Positions 20,433 through 31,360 of a stretch of DNA of 64,000 bases are shown here, piece by piece (position 1 is the stretch's first letter; each line of letters opens with the position of its first letter). The notes under the pieces were generated by a model. It was not told where the DNA came from. It made no database searches and saw nothing but the letters and a program-made list of their open reading frames with translations. Source of the DNA: Erythroxylum novogranatense. Lineage: Eukaryota > Streptophyta > Magnoliopsida > Malpighiales > Erythroxylaceae. The DNA is taken from contig CM057224.1 in assembly GCA_029891385.1 (NCBI GenBank), positions 34,539,005 to 34,603,004 of the forward strand, written 5' to 3'. The translations under genes were made by a program, and so were the position numbers.

Positions 20433-22456
20433 CAAAAATTGCAAGGACTAACTTACAATTTTCAGAAAGTTTTAACCTGAAACTACCCCCAAAGAACTGA
20501 TTGTTTTGGGTGTATGTTTTTTATTTTGTGTTTCATTTTTCATGGAATTTTGAAATTGATTGCTTCTGTGATTGTGTTGTTGTTGGATGATGGTGGATTT
20601 GGGAAAAATCCTAGAGGTTAATTTCGGCTGGGAATGAGCAAAAAAAATGGGAATGTCCGAATGTGTGAATGTTGAAGGCTTGAAGCTGATTTCGGTTGTT
20701 AAAGTGAAGGTTTGATTTTTGTCATTTCGGTTGTTGAAGTGAAGTTGAACCAAAATTGAAATTGAAATTGACTTTTGTGACTTTTGGCATTTTTCCTTGT
20801 GGAAGTTGAACCGAATGTGTGAAATTGAAGTTGATTGGTGATTGGTCATTGTTGGTCCGATTGAAAATTAAGTTTGGAATGGTGCATTGGTGATTGTGAT
20901 TTAGTCTTTTAGCAGATTTATGAAATTAATATTGAATTGTTAAATTATTGTGAATGAGATTGAATTTGACTATTTGAGTTTGTGCAATTGAAATTGAGTT
21001 TGATAATTAAAATCAAAGGCAACATTTAAATCAAATTGTAAAATTGGCAATTAATTGATCAAATGTGAAATTAATAATTAAATGTTAAATTGTTAAATTG
21101 ATAATTAAAATTGACAATCATTAATTGACACATATTTAATATTTGTTAAATGGTCATTAATTTTAGTATTTGGGTGTTGAATATTGATAAATAATTAGTT
21201 AAGTATAAAATTATAGAATTAGAAATTAATAATAATTTGATTGTAGTTAATAATGATAGTATTTGCTTATTTGAGTATTAGTTTTAGCTAGGTAAACAAT
21301 TAATTGTTCCTAAAAAGTTAAAAGATGTTTAACTTTAATGGAATGACAATATATATGTGGGGAATTATAAATATTTAAAATTAGTAATGTTATGAAATTG
21401 TGATTTGTGAATATGATGTATACTTGTAGATTCCAATTTATACTTATAATGTCGATTAAGAATTATAAAAGCGTCATATATATTTAAGAATGAAATATAA
21501 AATGGTGTATATAATATTATGGTGTTTTAGAAATAGAATTATGAATGTTTTGTGTTAATTAGGATCGAAAATTGTTAGATATTGAATGGAATTATGATTG
21601 TTTTGTAATTGTTAGGATTGGAAATTATTGGAAATGGAATGAAATGGAAATGGAATTATAATTGTTTTGTAATTGTTAGGATTGGAAATTGTTGGTTATT
21701 GTTGGAATGGAAATGTAATTATAAATGTTTTGTGATTGTTGAAATTGAAAATTGTTAGGAATGGAAGGAAGTGGAATTGTGGAAATGGAATTATGATTGT
21801 TTTGTTATTGTTAGGATTATAAATTGTTAGAAATGGAAATGAAATTATGATTGTTTTGTAATTGTTAGGATTGAAAATTGTTGGTTATTGTTAGAATGGA
21901 AATGTAATTATAAATGTTTTGTGATTGTTGAAATTGGAAATTGTTAGGAATGGAAGGAAATGGAATTATGATTGTTTTGTAATTGTTAGGATTAGAAATT
22001 GTTGGAAATGGAATGAAATGGAAATGGAATTATGATTGTTTTGTAATTGTTAGGATTGAAAATTGTTGGTTATTGTTGAAATGGAAATGAAATTATGATT
22101 GTTGTGTAATTGTTATAATTGAAAATTGTTGGTTATTGTTGGAATGGAAATAGAATGAAATGGAAATGAAATTATGATTGTTTCGTAATTGTTAGAATTG
22201 GAAATTGTTGGTTATTGTTGGAATGGAAATAAAATTATAAATGTTTTGTGGTTGGAAATTGTTAGGATTGCAAATTGTTGGAAATGTAAGGAAGTGGAAA
22301 TGATATTAAGTATGTTTTGTAATTGTTGAAATTGCAAATTGTTGGAGTATGTTTTGTGTTACTTATTATATATGTTGAATGTTTTGAATTGTTAGCTTTG
22401 TGCATATTGTCATTGTGTACTGAAATTATGTGTTATTTATTTTTGTGTACAGATAA
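20433..22456 (+). repeat. hAT 5' non-coding region with a 60-75-bp minisatellite
   Basis: From about 21590 to 22330 the units TTATGATTGTTTTGTAATTG, GTTAGGATTGGAAATTG and TTGGTTATTGTTGGAATGG are reiterated roughly ten times with higher-order alternation. A splice-acceptor-like TTGTGTACAG lies at 22443-22452, just before the transposase ATG. The AT-rich part 20433-21590 holds nothing I recognise. Confidence 0.75.
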
Positions 22457-24826
22457 ATGGAAGGAAGTTCAAATACTCCCGATCAACCTAGTTCAGGAAG
22501 ATACAGTGATCTAGCTTGGGCTCATGCTAGTGTGGTTCCTGGTCAAAAGAATCATACCATTTTCTTATTTTGTAACAAGCATTTGAAAGGTGGAGGAATC
22601 ACTCGATTGAAAAGGCATTTAGCTGGGGTTAAAGGAGATGTGGAAGCGTGTAAAAAAGTAAGTCATGATATGAAGTGACAGATGAAAACATTGCTTGATG
22701 AACATCAATTTTAGAAAGATAGAAGGGGAAGATTGAATCTTGAAATTAGTAGTGGAAGTTCATTTTGTGATTTCTGTGGTGATTATGAAGATGTTGAAGG
22801 TGGAAGTGATACTGGTAGTGTTCCATCACAGCCTCAGGATCCTGAAGAATCTGATGTGAGGAAGAGAAGAAGGCAGGTGTTTGGTTTCTTTGCACCACGA
22901 ACAACTCCTGGAGCCCAATCTTCAATTCGTAATGCAATGCAGACAAGAGATGTGACTCACAATGTGGACAATAGCTAGATGGTAGTATGATACAGGTTCG
23001 TCATTTAATGCTTCTCAATCATATTATTATCAACCTATGATAGATGTCATAGCCTCTTATGGTCCAGGATACAAAGGGCCATCGATTGATGACTTAAGAG
23101 GTAAACTTTTGAGTTGTGTTGTTTATGAAATTAGAACTTATTTGGCTAAAAGAAGAGTGAGTTGGGGTATTAATGGATGTTCAATTATGTGTGATGGTTG
23201 GACGAATAGGAGACAAGAGCCAATTATAAATTTTTGGTTTATTCTTGTAATGACTCTATGTTTTTAAAATCTATTGATGTATCTGGCTTGATTAGAAATG
23301 TTGATAATTTGTTTGGGATATTTGATCAAGTTGTGAATGAAGTAGGGGTGGAAAACATTGTTCAGTTTATTATTGACAATGATTCCGCTTATGAAGCTGC
23401 AGGAAAAAGGTTACAGAGTAACTACAATTCATTTTTTTGGACTCCTTGCGCTACACATTGCATTGATTTAATACTGGAGAATATAGGAGATCCTAGGTAT
23501 TTTCCTATTATTGATGAGACCATGTTGAAGGCAAAAAAGTGACAAAATTTATTTATAATCGTGCATGGGTTTTGAATTTGATGAGAAGGGAATTTACCAA
23601 TGGTAGAAATTTATGTCGCCCTGCTGTGACAAGATTTGCAACAAATTTATTATCATTTCAGTCTTTTATTTTGATGAAGAATGGGTTAAGGCAAATGTTT
23701 ACAAGTGATAAGTAGGTTGCATCTCAACATGCTAGGTCTAATACTGGAATGGAGGTTTGCAGTATCATACTAGAAGATAGGGAATTTTGGTTGCAATGTC
23801 AATTCGTTATTTGAGTTTGTGAGCCTTTGGTGAGGGTGCTTCGGTTAGCTGATAGTGAAGAAAAGCCAATAATGGGATATATTTATGATGCTATACAGAG
23901 ATCGACGAAAGCAGTTAAGGCCAATCTGAAAAATAGGCCTTCTTTATACCTACCATTCCTCTCAATCATTAATGGGAGAAGGGGGAGACAACTTTCTTCT
24001 CCATTGTTTGTAGCCAGGGCATTTTTGAATCCTAGTGTGTATTATAAACTGGATATTGAAAAGCAAGTTGTAGTTAGTAGATGAATGCTTTTCACAATTA
24101 CAACAATTGTTCCTAATGAGACAATGCAAAAAAATTTAAGTGAACAAATGGAGCTTTATAAGTCGTGTAATGGGGATTTTGGAATGTCGCTTACGATTCG
24201 ACAAAGAGGAAGACTTTCTCCAGGTATTTCTTATTTCTTATTTCTTATTTGTTAAAAATTATTTATCACTTTATTTTGTTTATAACACTATTTTTGTTAT
24301 CTTATAACTTGCAGTTTCTTGGTGGGATCAATTCAGATGTAATGTTCCAGAATTGAGAAGATTTGCGATTCGGATTTTAAGTTAATGTGTGAGTGCAACT
24401 GGGTGTGAACAAAACTTGAGCACATTTGAATTTATCCATTCTAAGAAAAGGAATAGATTGGAGCATAAGAGGTTGAATGACTTGGTTTATGCTCGTTACA
24501 ATTTAAAGCTTAAAAAAAGGTAAGTTATTTTCATTATTAATTTTGATATTTTTTTTATAATTTTCTAATAATTAAATTTAATTGTTTACTAGGAGTCTTA
24601 GTAGCACAAGTTGTTCAAATGATCCCATTGCTATTGATAATATTGATGTTTTGGCGGATTGGGTTTCTGAAGAACCCAATTTGGTTTATGTGAGTGATTT
24701 GAATTTGGAAGATAATCTTGGATGGGAAAGCATTGACATGTCATTTGGTGCATTAAATTTGAATGATGATGATGATGAAGCTCCTCTCAATGATGAGGAT
24801 TTTATACCAAATGATCATAGGGGTTA
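22457..24826 (+). pseudogene. hAT transposase (BED finger, DUF659, dimerisation domain; inactivated)
   Basis: The ATG at 22457 starts a BED-type zinc finger in which a first Cys appears replaced by Phe (HTIFLFCNKH), followed by GGGITRLKRHL. DUF659 follows at about 23037-23540 with CDGWTN, IIDNDSAYEAAG and WTPCATHCIDL. The C-terminal hAT dimerisation region lies at 24315-24520 (SWWDQF, CEQNLSTFEFIHSKKRNRL). An acidic tail ends in a stop at 24824-24826. GT-AG introns lie at 24224-24314 (91 bp) and 24520-24592 (73 bp). A frameshift at about 23240-23255 and stops near 22676, 22711, 22976, 23713, 23812, 24082 and 24383 inactivate it. Confidence 0.88.
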
Positions 24827-25477
24827 ATGCAGTTGAAACGGTTTTCCGCCCATTGACGATTGAATTTCAAGTTTTTATTTTTTATCTTTTTTTAATTTTA
24901 CTTGTATTTGATCATTGATGTTTATGTTAAATTATATGTATGTAATGTAACTGTAATATTTTTGTTTCAGGTTCAACTTCGACTTGATTGTTTATTCGTC
25001 ATCAACTCTTTTGTAATATTTATTGTTCTTTTTATCGGATGTTTTGAATCTTTTGATGTAAATATGTAATATTATTTATTAAAATGATGCAATTGTATGA
25101 TTGTAATATTTTTAATGCTTTGTATTATTCTTAATTTTATAATTATATGATGATGATTGTCTTTGTTTATATTAATTGTGGTTATTATTTATATATAAAA
25201 TATTTAAAATTTATTGTTATTTCAAATTAATTGTCATTATTATTTATTATTAAGATTTTGAAAGCATAGTTGATGTAAACAGTAAACTAGTAAAGTATAC
25301 AGTACAGTTGTATAATATATCAATTTGGACTATTTTGCAATTTTTAAAAATTTTAGGAACTATTTTATAAATTTAAAAAATATTCCAAAACGATTACTGA
25401 TAATGCCTTAGAATCAATGCAGATTCCCATTCTTGTGCTCAATCTGGTATCGAACTCGGTACGGTATTCATAACATT
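24827..25477 (+). other. hAT 3' non-coding region
   Basis: AT-rich sequence with several AATAAA-like and TTTGT motifs, running to the right terminus. No other gene is visible. Confidence 0.6.
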
Positions 25478-25486
25478 GAAAATACC

Positions 25487-28400
25487 TGCTAAAGTGACAC
25501 ATGTTGCTAACAATATTTATAAGAAGGAAGAAAAGACAGATAAGTGTCATTTATGTAAGAAAATAGGAAACTACTAGAAAGATTGTTTGTAATGTAAAGC
25601 TTAGTTTGAACTTAGTTTGAAAAGAAAGTTATATGTAACCTTTTTGTGTATTTTGAACTAAACTTAAATAAAGTTCCTTTTATTATTTGGTGGCTCGATT
25701 CTTATGTTACTATTCATGTTTCTAAAGTTAGAGATGCTTACAAGCTAAACCATAAACTTAACTAAGAACTTTCTATTCATAAAAATTATAAGAAGGCCCC
25801 AATTGAAAATGTAGGACTTATCCTTTAATATTAGATTTTAGTTATTACTTGGATCTAATACAAACTCTCTATATACCTTCAATTTCTAGAAACCTAATTT
25901 GTATTTCTAAACTTAATGAAAGCATGTTTACTTTTAAGATTTTAGATGGTTGCTTCAATTATTTAAACAAAATTTCATTATTGGTTTAAAAATATTAGGG
26001 ATTATTTATATAAATTAAAACTTACTATCAATTTATTTGAATTCCTATTTTTGTTTATAATACCATTGGAACTAGAAGCATAATGAATGATATTTTGCTT
26101 ACTTATAGCATAAACATTTAGGCTATATATCAAAAGAAAGAATATAAAGATTGATAAAGAATGAAATTCTTATAATTTAAATTTTACCGATCTCGATACA
26201 TATGTGGATTGCTTTAAGGGACAGTAAACCATACATAGTAAGAAAGGATTTACAAAACGTACTCAACTCCTTATAATCGTACACATCGATCTCTGTAGAC
26301 CTTTTAACACTCCATCTTTCGTTGGAGAAAAGTATTTTATCACCTTTATAGATGATTTTTCATATTATGGATATGCCTATTTGCCTAATAAAAAATCTCA
26401 AAATGTAAACACCCTTCAGGTGTTTATAAGAGGTTGAAAGGCAATTAGATTAAAAAGTGAAAATTGCAAGATTTGATAAAGATGATGAATATTATGCAAA
26501 ATATGATGAATTAAGACAATGTCCAGGTCTATTTGTAAAGTTTCTTGAGAAATATGACATATGTGCAAAATATACTATGCCAGGAATACATCAATAAAAT
26601 GGTGTGACATAAAGGCATAATAGAACATTAATGAATATAGATAGGAACAATGAGTAATTCCTTATTACACAAAATCTTATGGATGCATGCACTTAAAACT
26701 AGTGTGTATTTGATGAATAGGATTCATATTAATGTGGTCTTTATAACTCTTTTTGAGTTATAGACTAAAAGGAAATCTAGTATGAGGTACTTACATGTTT
26801 GGAGTTGCTTAACAGAAACACAAGTTTATAATTCACATGAAAAGAAATTAAATTCTTAAACAATTAGCGGTTAGTTTATTGGTCACCTAGAGAAATTTAA
26901 AGGATATAAGTTTTATTGTCTAAACAAGACTCCAAAAATTGTGCGCAATAGCTAATACCATGTTTATTGAAAATGTTTAAGTTAGTGGGAGTGCTGAAAA
27001 ATATATTGTAGACATTAGTAAAATAAGGGTTAATGTTCTATTAACTATAAATGTCTCAATATTTAATAATGGAAATGGGCCTTACTGGGCTAGCCTAAAC
27101 CCAAAATTTTGTGCTCAGGTCAAAGCCTAACTTAAAGCTTGATCAAGTCCAAGGCCCTAGGCTCGAGCTCTAGCCTGAGCCTAAGTAAATTTTGGTAGCT
27201 GGAAGCTCGATTGGGCCCAATTATTTTTTTTTTTAAATTTACAAATTAAAACAATATCATTTTACTCAAAATAAAGTTATTTTTATGTGAAATTCTTAAG
27301 CTTCAGGTTGAATCCTACTCTAGCTTGGATTGCCTAGCCCGTTGCTCAATTAAAAAAAAAACTCGAGTTTGACCTAAAGTTAGATTAAATTAGGTCAAAC
27401 TATTGACTTTGGATTGGGTTGGGCTGGGCCATTTTTACCATTGCTACCAATATCTACATCTATGTTAAATATTATCCCAATATTGGAAGAAAAAAATGAT
27501 CATGGACAACATTTGCATGAAACAATGCTTAAAAAAAAACTAACTTACGACTAGATAACATAAATGAACCTCGAGGAATAAATTTAAATAAACCTTTATG
27601 AATAAGGAAATAACTATTCCTAATGGGTATGTAGTTTAATTGCAAGAGTCAAATTTTGATTAAGTCATTAATAAAGATATTGTTTTGCTTTCATAAGCCA
27701 TAAAAAGTGACAAGTGTGATAAATGGATTGATGTTATGAAAGAAGAGTTAAATTCAATGACACAAAATAATGTATGGGAACTTGATGATTTCCTAAAAGA
27801 TTCTAAGTGAGTCAGATGCAAATGGGTCTTTAAGACCAAACATGACTAGAATAACATTATTGGAAGATATAAATCTAGACTTGTTACCAAAGGTTATAGT
27901 CAAAAGGATGTCATTGATTATAAAGAGACCTTCACCTAGCTCAAAGATAAACTCATTTATAGTAACTATGGCATTAATGGTTATGTTTGATGTAGAGCTA
28001 CATCAAATGAATGTGAAAATTGTCTTTCTAAATAGTGATCTCGAGGAGAAAGTTTAAATGGATCAACCTAAAGGTTTTTCGATAGAAGGAAAGGATCACA
28101 TGGTGTGTAAACCTAATAAATTAATATATGGACTTTAACAAGTAGGATCATCTCTTAAAGACTATATCGAAAGAGCTCTTGAGAGATTTAAAATGAACAA
28201 ATGTTTAGCAGGGATTGTCCCAATACAGAAAAGAGATAAATTTAGTCTTGTACAAATAATGATGTGGAATGTAAATAAATGAAATATATTCTATACTTAT
28301 ATTGTTGGCAATTTGATGTATTGAAAATATAAATGATACTTGATATTAGCTTCGTGGTTGGAATGCCAAGCAAATATCAAAGTAATCATAGTATAGAATA

Positions 28401-28567
28401 CCAGAAAGCTGTAACGAAATTCTTAAGATATTTTCAAGGAACAAAAGACTATATGCTCATGTACTGAAGATCTAATCCATTGATAGTGATTTAATATTCG
28501 GATTCAAATTTTGTTGGATGCATTGACAATAGAAAATCAACTATTGGCTATTTGTTTCTACTAGTAA
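25487..28567 (+). pseudogene. copia pol remnant (zinc knuckle to RNase H)
   Basis: Pieces seen are the zinc knuckle KCHLCKKIGNY with a stop and KDCL (~25540-25590), protease-like WWLDS with THVS-type context (~25690), integrase (GEKYFITFIDDF near 26320-26360), reverse transcriptase (CKWVFKTKHD near 27820; LVTKGYSQKDVIDYKETF near 27880) and RNase H (YSDSNFVGCIDNRKSTIGY near 28500-28550). Stops occur every few tens of codons. An AT-rich bias and the lack of LTRs make this an old fragment. Confidence 0.75.
27065..27447. mobile_element. hAT-like MITE (383 bp)
   Basis: The ends are AATAATGGAAATGGGCC and, in reverse complement, GTAGCAATGGTAAAAATGGC, sharing an inverted TAATGG/CAATGG then AAATGGSCC core. 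Flanking 8-mers CAATATTT (27057-27064) and CAATATCT (27448-27455) differ by one base. There is no coding capacity. GGGCTGGGCC-rich ends resemble small non-autonomous plant hAT elements. Confidence 0.65.
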
Positions 28568-28873
28568 TAGGGTACTCCCTTAAATATATTACATAAATGA
28601 AGAGTTCATTTTAGGAATATGGAAACGAGAGATAGACATATACTCACCATTGTTGTTTCCTCTATATTCTATTGAAGTATATGACAAATTTCATGTCTTG
28701 CATGCGATGGAACCACAGCCTAGGGTACTCCCTTAAATATATAACACAAATGAAGAGTTCATTTTAGGAATATGGAAACGAGAGATAGACATATACTCAC
28801 CATTGTAGTTTCCTCTATATTCTATTGAAGTATATGACAAATTTCATGTCTTGCATGCGATGGAACCACAGCC
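28568..28873 (+). repeat. 153-bp tandem duplication upstream of the aspartic protease gene
   Basis: Copy 1 (28568-28720) and copy 2 (28721-28873) both begin TAGGGTACTCCCTTAAATAT and end GGAACCACAGCC, differing at only a few positions. Copy 1 abuts the end of copia RNase H. Copy 2 runs into the CCAAT and TATA boxes of the gene. Confidence 0.93.
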
Positions 28874-28911
28874 AATAACTTGTCAGTCCATATGGCCTCT
28901 GTCTATATATA
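28872..28911 (+). promoter_or_regulatory. core promoter of the CDR1-like gene (CCAAT and TATA boxes)
   Basis: CCAAT (28872-28876) is followed by TATATATA (28904-28911), 62 bp before the ATG at 28974. Initiation is expected near 28935-28945, giving a short leader. The CCAAT box straddles the end of the second 153-bp repeat. Confidence 0.7.
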
Positions 28912-28973
28912 CATCCCAAAGATGAAACAGTCTCATTCATCCAGCTTTACCTATAATCTCCCATACAACACTC

Positions 28974-30299
28974 ATGGAGTCTTTCAACAAAATTTGCTCT
29001 TTTGTTTTGGCGATAGCAATTTGCATAGCCTGCCTCTCCAGTTGCCATCTCGTGGAGGCCAGCCAACGTGGGTTTAGTGTGGAGCTAATTCACAGGGATT
29101 CTCCAAAGTCTCCCTTTTATAATCCTAAAGAAACGCCTTCTCAACGCTTGGTTAATGCATTCCGTCGTTCCATTCAACGTGTTAGCCATTTTTACCCATC
29201 AGCTGTTGCATCTACCAAGTCTCCACAAGCAAGGGTGACTAATGATGAAGGTGAATACCTCATGAAAGTTTCGTTTGGCACTCCATCTTTTAGCATTGTA
29301 GCTATTGCCGACACAGGAAGTGACCTCATTTGGACCCAGTGCAAGCCTTGTACAGATTGTTACAAGCAAGATGATCCACTTTTTGATCCGAAATCCTCCA
29401 CAACCTACAGAGATTTTACTTGCAGTTCGAACCAATGCAGTTACCTGGACCAATCTTCTTGTTCCTCTTCCAACATTTGTCAATATCAATATCAATATGG
29501 AGATCAGTCTTATACTAACGGTAACCTAGCAGCTGACACCGTAACATTGGGTTCCACAAATGGTAGTCCAGTATCCTTCCCTAAAACAATTATTGGTTGT
29601 GGACATGACAATGGTGGAACCTTTGACGCCAAGGGTTCAGGAATCATAGGTCTTGGAGGTGGCCAACTTTCTCTCATCAGGCAATTAGGTTCTTCAATTA
29701 GTGGCAAATTCTCTTATTGTTTGGTGCCTCTTACCTCCCAATCTAAAAACTCGAGTCAGATGAATTTCGGTAGCAACGCTATTGTTTCCGGAAATGGAGT
29801 GGTTTCAACACCGTTAATAGCAGGAACCCCGGATACGTTCTACTATCTCAACCTAGAAGCAATAAGTGTTGGAAATAAGAAGATACCGTATAGCAGTTCT
29901 TCTAGTGGATCATCTGACGGTAACATTATCATCGACTCTGGAACTACATTGACACTAATTCCTCAAGACTTCTTCTCGGCCTTGTCCTCAGAAGTTGACA
30001 AGGTTGTCGGAGGAAAACAAACTCAGGATCCAAACGGAGTTTTCCAAGTATGTTACACTGCAGATTCTCAACTCAACATTCCTACACTCACTGCTCACTT
30101 CAAAGGTGCAGACGTGAAGCTGAATCAAGGAACCATCTTCATCGAAGCAGCAGAGGGAGTAGTGTGCTTTGCTTTTATTCCCACTGATGTAAGTGTTGGT
30201 TCAATCTTCGGTAACTTGGCACAATCCAATTTATTGGTTGGTTATGATCTTCAGGCTATGACTCTCTCCTTCAAGCCCACCGACTGCACCACGGTTTAA
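28974..30299 (+). CDS. CDR1-like (nepenthesin-type) aspartic protease, intact single exon
   Basis: This is a 441-residue A1-family endopeptidase of the plant CDR1/nepenthesin group. Residues 1-29 form a hydrophobic signal peptide, so the product should enter the secretory pathway or apoplast. A prosegment follows (FSVELIHRDSPKSPFYN, 34-50). The first catalytic motif is DTGS (Asp113, in ADTGSDLIW) and the second is DSGT (Asp321, in IIDSGTTL); the flap tyrosine is probably Tyr175 (YGDQS). The Cys-rich insert typical of nepenthesins spans about 123-169 (CKPCTDCY and following). All expected key residues are present. Family members include Arabidopsis CDR1, which acts in disease-resistance signalling; that role is only inferred here. 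There is no intron, as is usual for this group. It is the only apparently functional gene in the window. The downstream alternative start lacks the signal peptide. Confidence 0.95.
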   Translation: MESFNKICSFVLAIAICIACLSSCHLVEASQRGFSVELIHRDSPKSPFYNPKETPSQRLVNAFRRSIQRVSHFYPSAVASTKSPQARVTNDEGEYLMKVSFGTPSFSIVAIADTGSDLIWTQCKPCTDCYKQDDPLFDPKSSTTYRDFTCSSNQCSYLDQSSCSSSNICQYQYQYGDQSYTNGNLAADTVTLGSTNGSPVSFPKTIIGCGHDNGGTFDAKGSGIIGLGGGQLSLIRQLGSSISGKFSYCLVPLTSQSKNSSQMNFGSNAIVSGNGVVSTPLIAGTPDTFYYLNLEAISVGNKKIPYSSSSSGSSDGNIIIDSGTTLTLIPQDFFSALSSEVDKVVGGKQTQDPNGVFQVCYTADSQLNIPTLTAHFKGADVKLNQGTIFIEAAEGVVCFAFIPTDVSVGSIFGNLAQSNLLVGYDLQAMTLSFKPTDCTTV

Positions 30300-31260
30300 A
30301 CTTCAAAGTCTATTTGCTTTTTGCTTCCTCCTAGCAAAAACATAAGTCCTTCATTTGTCTTTTTTCTTATCCGATGTTTTCACACCTTGTATCAATCACG
30401 TCATATAATAATTAATAAATTTTTTTATCCTAAAAATAAGTTCCACTTTTCCATTCTTTTTCTTTACCAAGAATTAAAAGTTTTGTTTACAGTGGACAAT
30501 GTTGTAATGAGCTAACTAATTAATTTGTTTGATTCCTTATCAATGACGGAGAAAATAAATTGTTGGTAACAATGACGAGGAATCTCAAATAAATAAACAT
30601 ACTCTGCGAATTTTCATATTCAATTTTTTAATATGATACGAGTGGCAAGTATTTAAGAAATATGGCCCGGCCTATATTTTATGTAGGTATAAGGTTTTCT
30701 TAATTTAATAGTATATTAAATCTTGATCGTTAATTTAATACTTGATGAATATACAAGATTTAATGTCAACTGAGAAATGTATATAAAGTAATATTCTCTC
30801 TACTCTAATTAAGTACATACAAAATAAATACTGAATGAATGTATTTTGACTATCCATCAACGTATTGTTAAAAGTTGTCTCAACATTTAACGAATCCCGC
30901 TCAAGGTAAGGGATTTATTTACTTCATCTAAGTGGTTATTATTATATTCAAGATCTGAATTGACACAAATAATTTGCGTATAATTTATGATTTATGTCTT
31001 TAATGTTTGAATATTAATTATAGAAAACTTACAAAGTATACTCCCTCGAGAAACATGGACGTGTAAATATCGAAATATAGAGATTTTCCTTGCAAATAAT
31101 AAAAATAATAATAAGAGGAAGAAAAGAAGAAGAAGAAGATAATATAAGATTTTATTATATATTTTTCATTCTAAATTAACATTAAAGTTTTTTCTTTTCT
31201 AAAAATATAATAATATGATTTCAATATTATATCTTGTGAAAATCTATGAATAGATTTATA
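30300..31260. other. 3' flank of the protease gene, AT-rich
   Basis: AATAAA-like signals lie near 30412 (TTAATAAATT) and 30552. The remainder is AT-rich with GAA/AAT simple repeats near 31100-31140. No gene or element recognised. Confidence 0.6.
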
Positions 31261-31360
31261 ATGTTAGATCCCGTTTTCGAAACCCAACAACATAAACTTA
31301 AGATCATCATACATCTAAAGCGTAGTTCCTGGAAATCCTTTCTTGCTTTGATACCACCTA
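31261..31360 (-). other. primer site and LTR-end-like sequence left of the outermost LTR
   Basis: On the minus strand TGGTATCAAAGC (31345-31356) is a one-mismatch initiator-tRNA-Met primer site four bases from the LTR. At 31264-31289 a second copy of an LTR-end-like block (TTAGATCCCG then GAAACCCAACA) occurs, resembling 31414-31438. The element interior beyond it is missing, so this side is deleted or rearranged. Confidence 0.55.

Larger units (their letters stand above)
20280..25478 (+). mobile_element. hAT DNA transposon (5.2 kb, inactivated)
   Basis: The element begins CATTAATACAG and ends AACATTG, with imperfect inverted termini, and is flanked by AAAATACC at 20272-20279 and 25479-25486. 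It carries a broken hAT transposase with two introns at 22457-24826. The left subterminal part has clustered TACCGG/CCGGTA motifs. A long 5' region contains a TTATGATTGTTTTG minisatellite. Removing the element plus one duplication restores the host copia gag frame. Confidence 0.88.
19740..28567 (+). mobile_element. decayed copia element without recognisable LTRs, split by a hAT and a MITE
   Basis: Weakly preserved copia gag (19740-20279), zinc knuckle (25530-25590), protease and integrase (25690-26640), reverse transcriptase (27660-28250) and RNase H (28310-28567) appear in order on the plus strand with dozens of stops. A 5.2 kb hAT element interrupts gag and a 383-bp MITE lies in the integrase to reverse transcriptase interval. 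No primer site or LTR was recognised at either end; the right end passes directly into the protease promoter duplication. Confidence 0.8.

Noticed and set aside
29199..29707. Frames overlapping the aspartic protease on other frames and strand
   Set aside because: Shadows of the protease gene, without independent motifs.
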